Shown in pieces: positions 61,501 to 64,000 of a stretch of DNA of 64,000 nt. The notes below the pieces were generated by a model. That model saw only the letters and a program-made list of their open reading frames with translations. It had not been told where the DNA came from and did not search any database. Positions within the stretch are counted from its first letter, which is position 1; the number at the start of each line of letters is the position of its first letter. The position numbers and the translations under genes were made by a program. The DNA is from Rhizomys pruinosus (taxonomy: Eukaryota > Chordata > Mammalia > Rodentia > Spalacidae), in assembly GCA_009823505.1 (NCBI GenBank), contig VZQC01012400.1, forward strand, positions 124,001 through 188,000, given 5' to 3'.

Positions 61501-63039
61501 TTTTGAGTCTAAGTGCATGGAGATGGGTGCATAGCTCATGTCACAACATGTGTGTGGCAGTCAGGAGACAGTGTTCAGGAGTTGGTCCTCTCCTTCCACC
61601 ATGATGTCCCAGGATTGAACTTGGGTTGTCAGACTTGGTGGTAAGCCCCTTTAACCACTGAGCCAGAAAGCTGGTCCCAAAGTACTACAATTTAAGTAAA
61701 AGCCACCATGGCAAAGTTTAACCTGAATCACAGTGCTTATCTTTACAAAAAACCTAGCCAAAGAAATGAGCTCACAGTGGAGACCACTGGTCCTGCACTG
61801 CACTGAACTTCGCATTCTTTTTTCTTCCTGAAGCTTTTGTCTCATAGCTTAAGGTGAGATAAAAGTCAGTTTCTTTTTTTGTCTTTTCGAGACAGGGTCT
61901 CCCTGTAACCCCAGCTAAAAGTCAGTTTCTTACAAAACTTAAAAACTTACAGTTAGCCGGGCGTTGGTGGCACGTGCCTTTAGTCCTAGCACTCGGGAGA
62001 CAGAGGCAGGCAGATCTTTGTGAGTTCAAGGCCAGCCTGGTCTATAGAGCGAGTTCCAGGACAGCTGGGGCTACAGGGAGACCCTGTCTCAAAAAGACAA
62101 AAAAAACAAAAACAAAAAAACTTACAGTTAACATTTGATCCAGCCAACCCACTCTTAGGTATAAAATACAAAAGAAATGAAAATTTACCTTCACGCAAAA
62201 GGCTATACACGTGGTCATGGCAGCCCTATCCACCCCCACCTCAAACTCAAAACTCAAAACAGGCTACCTTCTCTTTAACTGGTGAATCAGCAGATTGTAG
62301 TGCACCTATCCAATAGACATCTGCTTAACGGAGGGGGGGGCGGGGGCGGGCAGAGAGATGGCTCAGCAGTTAAGAGAGCCAGAGTTTGAATCCTAGCTCT
62401 AGCTCCAAGAGATCTTATGCCCTCTTCTGGCCTCCATGAGCACCTTATACACTTAAAATAAAATATATTTTTTAATCCCTTATGAAGGGTGGCAAATTCT
62501 TAGTGTGTAAGGCTGGCTCTCAAATGTGTTGTGTCAACTGAAGAAGCCAGATGCAAAAAGCAACAGTATGCTGTTTGACTTCATTCATGCAGCTTTATGG
62601 AAAAGGTGCAATTGGGAGTAGACTTCAGAGAGGAGCAGAGTTGGATCCTGGAGGGGGCTTGACTACAGAGAGGCAGCAAGATAGAATTCAGGGGTGAGAG
62701 ACCTGTTCTGTGTCCTAATTGTGGTGGCTCTGTGACTCAGAGCTATACACCAGCCAACAGTGAACGTCACTGCGTGTGAATGTTAATATACAAAAAATAG
62801 AGTCTTTAAAGCTCAACGTGTGGGTGATGTAGACAGGAACTGCAGCACACTCCTGACCTGTGTTTCTCTTTTGTCTCCAGCTTATCTACATTGCCTGCTC
62901 CTACGCCACAGTCTACCTGATCTACATGAAATTTAAGGCCACCTATGACGGAAATCACGACACCTTTCGAGTAGAGTTCCTGGTGGTCCCTGTGGGAGGC
63001 CTCTCCTTCCTGGTCAATCATGACTTCTCCCCCCTTGAG
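34815..63039 (+). CDS. Kdelr2: Kdelr2, ER lumen protein-retaining receptor 2, exons 1-3 (3' end outside window)
   Basis: Exons 34815-34905, 45800-45900 and 62881-63039 join in phase and encode residues 1-117 of a roughly 212-residue seven-helix membrane protein. The receptor binds C-terminal KDEL-like signals at low pH in the Golgi and returns escaped ER proteins through COPI vesicles. Visible ligand-pocket residues known from the family are Arg5 and His12 (exon 1), Arg47 and Asp50 (exon 2) and Glu117 (end of exon 3). [12 protein letters not shown] and [19 protein letters not shown] distinguish paralog 2 from Kdelr1 and Kdelr3. Residue 3 is Val, where I recall Ile in human and mouse KDELR2. 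A second identical exon 2 copy (54044-54144) lies in the first-intron-derived duplication. Exons 4 and 5 are expected after the window. Confidence 0.96.
35100..36700. other. Unique part of Kdelr2 intron 1
   Basis: GC-rich at first, then AT-rich. Only a short B1 fragment (35835-35892) is seen. No exon with convincing splice sites and protein was found here. Confidence 0.6.
36720..37430 (-). repeat. B2, B1, B2, B1 array with (GT)n
   Basis: B2 36760-36980 holds a (GT)n run at 36776-36818. B1 36985-37095, B2 37115-37290 and truncated B1 37292-37432. Confidence 0.82.
37495..37715 (-). repeat. B2 SINE
   Basis: TGCCGCAGAGGTCAGAAGAG body; right end AACCATCTCTCTGGCCCC. 37720-38180 is unique except for a T/G run near 37772. 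Confidence 0.9.
38190..38500 (-). repeat. Two B1 SINEs at the start of the duplicated segment
   Basis: B1 38190-38350 contains the left duplication breakpoint. A diverged B1 (38355-38500) follows and is already part of the repeated unit. Confidence 0.88.
41815..42215. repeat. Rodent interspersed repeat
   Basis: GTGCTGGATAGCGTTAGTGT to TCACAGCAATGGAAGACAAA. Same family as 33490-33895. It has a duplicate in copy 2 at about 50032-50455 with many indels. Confidence 0.65.
45800..45900 (+). CDS. Kdelr2: Kdelr2 exon 2, first copy
   Basis: Acceptor TTCCCTTAG, donor ATGAAG|GTAGGC. 101 nt, phase 1 in, phase 0 out: [20 protein letters not shown] followed by [14 protein letters not shown]. Carries Arg47 and Asp50 of the KDEL-binding pocket. 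Identical to the copy at 54044-54144. Confidence 0.95.
46370..46518 (-). repeat. Chimeric B1 at the duplication junction
   Basis: The left part shares private variants with the B1 at 54615-54760 (GGTTCCCC, ACTCCGTAG, AAGATCGGCC, GGCGTGTGCC). The right part (CTCCCGGCTTTAGTTAGC) is that of the B1 at 38190-38350. The switch lies within TGTGCCACCA. Confidence 0.93.
46511..54756 (+). repeat. 8.2 kb tandem duplication, copy 2
   Basis: Base-for-base copy of 38341-40310 as far as about 48480. From there it is the same sequence with many small indels concentrated in SINEs and the repeat at 50030-50460, while unique blocks (for example around exon 2) stay identical. Element order as in copy 1. Confidence 0.93.
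54044..54144 (+). CDS. Kdelr2: Kdelr2 exon 2, second copy (duplicated exon)
   Basis: Same 101 nt, acceptor and donor as 45800-45900, inside the second unit of the 8.2 kb duplication. Because the exon enters in phase 1 and leaves in phase 0, splicing copy 1 to copy 2 shifts the frame and meets a TGA within the second copy (its ...CTA TGA end). Only one copy can be used in a productive mRNA. Could be an assembly artefact. Confidence 0.7.
54615..54770 (-). repeat. B1 SINE at the right end of the duplication
   Basis: Reverse B1 with small insertions (CGTTAGACC, CTCCACAAAG, GCCTTCTGCC) relative to 46375-46510. The end CCACCACCACCGCCCGGC departs from copy 1. Confidence 0.88.
54786..55040 (-). repeat. 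B2 SINE, young
   Basis: Left T-rich end; TGCCGCGGAGGTCAGAAGAG; right end CCGCTAGGCCATCTCTCCAG. Nearly the same as 6888-7135. Confidence 0.93.
55045..55210 (-). repeat. Probable L1 3' fragment
   Basis: GTGAGTTTCATAATGGCATT followed by a C/T-rich stretch (CCTCCCTCTTCCGAC). Resembles 3' ends of old rodent L1 families. Low confidence in family and strand. Confidence 0.4.
55400..55615 (-). repeat. B2 SINE
   Basis: Old copy with AATGCCTGAGAGGGCATTGG in the body and GAGCCATCTCCAACCCCC at the right end. 55615-55825 is unique. Confidence 0.8.
55825..56040 (-). repeat. B1 inserted into an older B1
   Basis: The short B1 end at 55850-55879 is split by a full reverse B1 (55880-56027). CACCCGGCAC occurs on both sides as target-site duplication. 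Confidence 0.8.
56045..56940. other. Unique intron sequence with (CA)n
   Basis: Only a (CA)n run at 56420-56443 and a CA-rich patch (56475-56500) stand out. No exon seen. Confidence 0.6.
56944..57120 (+). repeat. B2/B3-like SINE
   Basis: Head GGGCCAACCAAATGGCTCAG, then TTATCCTCTGACCTCCACAC and a CATACATACACAG tail. Confidence 0.7.
57246..57980 (+). repeat. Three B2 SINEs in direct array
   Basis: Heads at 57248, 57500 and 57774, each ended by an A/T-rich tail. Between them recurs GAATGGCTAGATTGGGG, a shared flank from one target or from local duplication. Confidence 0.92.
57988..58190 (+). repeat. B1 SINE with (AATT)n tail
   Basis: GCGGGGCATGGTGGCGCATG start; A-rich tail passes into about six TTAA units (58160-58186). 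Confidence 0.9.
58204..58838 (+). repeat. Two very similar young B2 SINEs
   Basis: 58204-58448 and 58589-58838 share the CAGTTCCAGGGGAATCCGAC block and the AGAAATAAATAAAATTAAT tail, with few differences. 58490-58588 repeats the AATGGCTAGATTGG flank and the GTTGGGCAAG phrase on both sides of the second copy (target-site duplication AAAAAGTTGGGCAAG). Confidence 0.92.
59090..59460 (+). repeat. B2 and B1 SINEs
   Basis: B2 59090-59285; B1 59297-59460 with a tail of about 19 A. A B1-like reverse relic lies at 59555-59680. 59681-60280 is unique, with a GGAGGAGGAGGAG patch near 60022. Confidence 0.88.
60283..60755. repeat. Reverse B2 nested in a forward B2
   Basis: Forward B2 60283-60410 is split by a reverse B2 (60413-60685, left end T-run plus (ATTT)n). 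It resumes as CTGATGCTCTCTTATGGCCT. ATGCTCT flanks the insert on both sides. Confidence 0.9.
60766..61110 (+). repeat. Two almost identical B1 copies in tandem
   Basis: 60766-60920 and 60950-61110. They share the rare variants GCAGACGATCTCTG and GGGTGAGCTCCAAGCCAGCT over about 120 bp, with a 182-bp period. Confidence 0.92.
61200..61510 (+). repeat. B2 SINE and (TTTA)n microsatellite
   Basis: B2 61200-61430 flanked by GTATCACAGTTTG on both sides (61186-61198 and 61428-61440), a 13-bp target-site duplication. (ATTT)n at 61458-61503. Confidence 0.93.
61512..61680 (-). repeat. B3/B2-like SINE, old
   Basis: GTGGCAGTCAGGAGACAGTG body and an ACCACTGAGCCAGAAAGCTG end. Confidence 0.65.
61862..61930 (-). 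repeat. 5'-truncated B1 with target-site duplication
   Basis: Only about 45 bp of B1 remain (GTCTTTTCGAGACAGGGTCT to CCCCAGCT), between direct repeats AAAAGTCAGTTTCT at 61862-61875 and 61917-61930. Confidence 0.85.
61953..62110 (+). repeat. B1 SINE
   Basis: GCCGGGCGTTGGTGGCACGT start, A/C-rich tail; AACTTACAGTTA flanks both ends. Confidence 0.9.
62345..62475 (+). repeat. B2 SINE, internally deleted
   Basis: A G-rich run (62331-62350) precedes GAGAGATGGCTCAGCAGTTA. Short body, tail ACACTTAAAATAAAATATA. 62476-62880 is unique up to Kdelr2 exon 3. Confidence 0.8.
62881..63039 (+). CDS. Kdelr2: Kdelr2 exon 3
   Basis: Acceptor TTTTGTCTCCAG, donor CTTGAG|GTTAGT; 53 codons, phase 0 at both ends. 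[20 protein letters not shown] is a transmembrane helix; [20 protein letters not shown] and the FSPLE end are conserved in all KDEL receptors. Confidence 0.96.
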
Positions 63040-63249
63040 GTTAGTGAAGGGACTGTTTAGCAACCAAGGCTGGTTCCCTGAGTAAAAGAGATGTGTTGCA
63101 AGAGGATGAATTGTTGAGGGTTGGTTTGTTTTTGCAGTTTGACACACTTCTTGTGCAATGTAAACTATCCGTTGTAAATAAATTGGTAGGAATTAAACCA
63201 CCCAAGTATTTGGGTATCTGGCACCTTACTGCTGGATGCTCCTCTAAGC

Positions 63250-63585
63250 AATACCAGGTGCGGTGATGACGTACTTGTAATCCTAGCACTTGGGAGGTAG
63301 AAGAAAAGGATCAGGAGTTCAAGGTCTTCCTTAGCAACATAGTAAGTTTGCAGCCAGCCTGAGCTACATGGAGAGGGGTGAACTGTCAGTGTACTGAGGT
63401 GGGGGACCAGTGGCTCATCTTCAGAATTGATGTAAAAAAAGCCAGATGTGGTGCACATAATCTCAACATTAGAGAGGTAGAGGTGGACAGGTCTCTGGAG
63501 CTTGATGGCTGGCCAACCTAGTCTACTTGCTATGTTCCAGGCCAGTGAGAGACTCTGTCTTGAAAAACTGGTGGCTAGTGCCTAA
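63250..63585 (+). repeat. Two degenerate B1 copies
   Basis: 63252-63380 (AATCCTAGCACTTGGGAGGT) and 63440-63575 (GCCAGATGTGGTGCACATAA). Confidence 0.7.
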
Positions 63586-63892
63586 GGAATGACACCTGAG
63601 GTTGTCATCACCCAGCCTCCACATGCGTATACATGCATCCACGCATGCACGCAGTTGAAACTAGGGGAGCCCTGGCTGTGCTCAGGTTTGGAGAGCCTGG
63701 TCTTACACCTCTGGCCCACTCATTTCACTGTGCAGTGTTGGTACTGGTCTTTGCATCTCCCCCAGCACTGCTGCACTCCACTCCACTGTGGGTGCATGTT
63801 TTGCCATCAGTAAAGTACCAGGTTGGGCAGAGTTTGCATAATTCCAGCTCTTGATTTCTGACCTTATGATTTAACCACCCAGGATGAGTAGA

Positions 63893-64000
63893 TACTGGGC
63901 TGGAGAGATGGTTCTGTGGGTGAGTGCATTTGCTGCATAAGCATGCAGATGGGAGTTCAGATCCCAGAACCCACATAAAGAGCCAGGTGTGGCTGTGTGC
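63893..64000 (+). repeat. B2-type SINE, cut by window end
   Basis: TACTGGGCTGGAGAGATGGT head and CAGAACCCACATAAAGAGCC. Confidence 0.75.

Overview
This is nuclear DNA from a rodent, almost certainly a muroid. It carries coding exons of two vertebrate genes in an intron-rich landscape packed with rodent SINEs: B1 (7SL-derived), B2 (tRNA-derived) and a few ID-type elements. The youngest B2 copies (head GGGGCTGGAGAGATGGCCTA, long GC-rich body) do not look like the usual Mus or Rattus B2 consensus. I therefore favour a non-murine muroid (cricetid, gerbil or spalacid), but cannot name the species from this window.

Region 1 (1-13841, + strand) holds the last 13 recognisable coding exons of Grid2ip (delphilin), the postsynaptic scaffold that binds the GluD2 glutamate receptor. 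They encode the linker, the proline-rich FH1 segment and the complete FH2 domain. All splice phases agree, and the conceptual product is open for 692 codons to TGA at 13839-13841. The N-terminal PDZ-containing exons lie upstream of the window.

Region 2 (13842-34600) is intergenic and almost entirely repeats. It includes a 2 kb, about 70-copy, 29-bp minisatellite (25599-27630), a 70-bp tandem expansion inside a B2 (28655-28930), a U6 snRNA retropseudogene nested in a B2 with 17-bp target-site duplications (32140-32282), and a likely false duplication around a single N at 20390.

Region 3 (34600-64000, + strand) starts at a CpG-island promoter with two CCACG elements of unfolded-protein-response type. 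It holds exons 1-3 of Kdelr2, the ER-retention receptor for KDEL-tailed proteins; the last exons are beyond the window. Grid2ip followed by Kdelr2 on the same strand matches the order known in mouse and human.

The most striking feature is an 8.2 kb direct tandem duplication inside Kdelr2 (about 38331-46510 and 46511-54756) that duplicates exon 2. Its junction lies inside a chimeric B1. Splicing both exon 2 copies together would break the reading frame. The second copy carries dense indels confined mostly to repeats, the pattern of a noisy long-read patch polished only where short reads map uniquely. An assembly artefact is therefore at least as likely as a real B1-mediated duplication. No CRISPR, operon, intact mobile-element coding sequence or unknown protein-coding system is supported. 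The novelty here is in repeat architecture and assembly structure.
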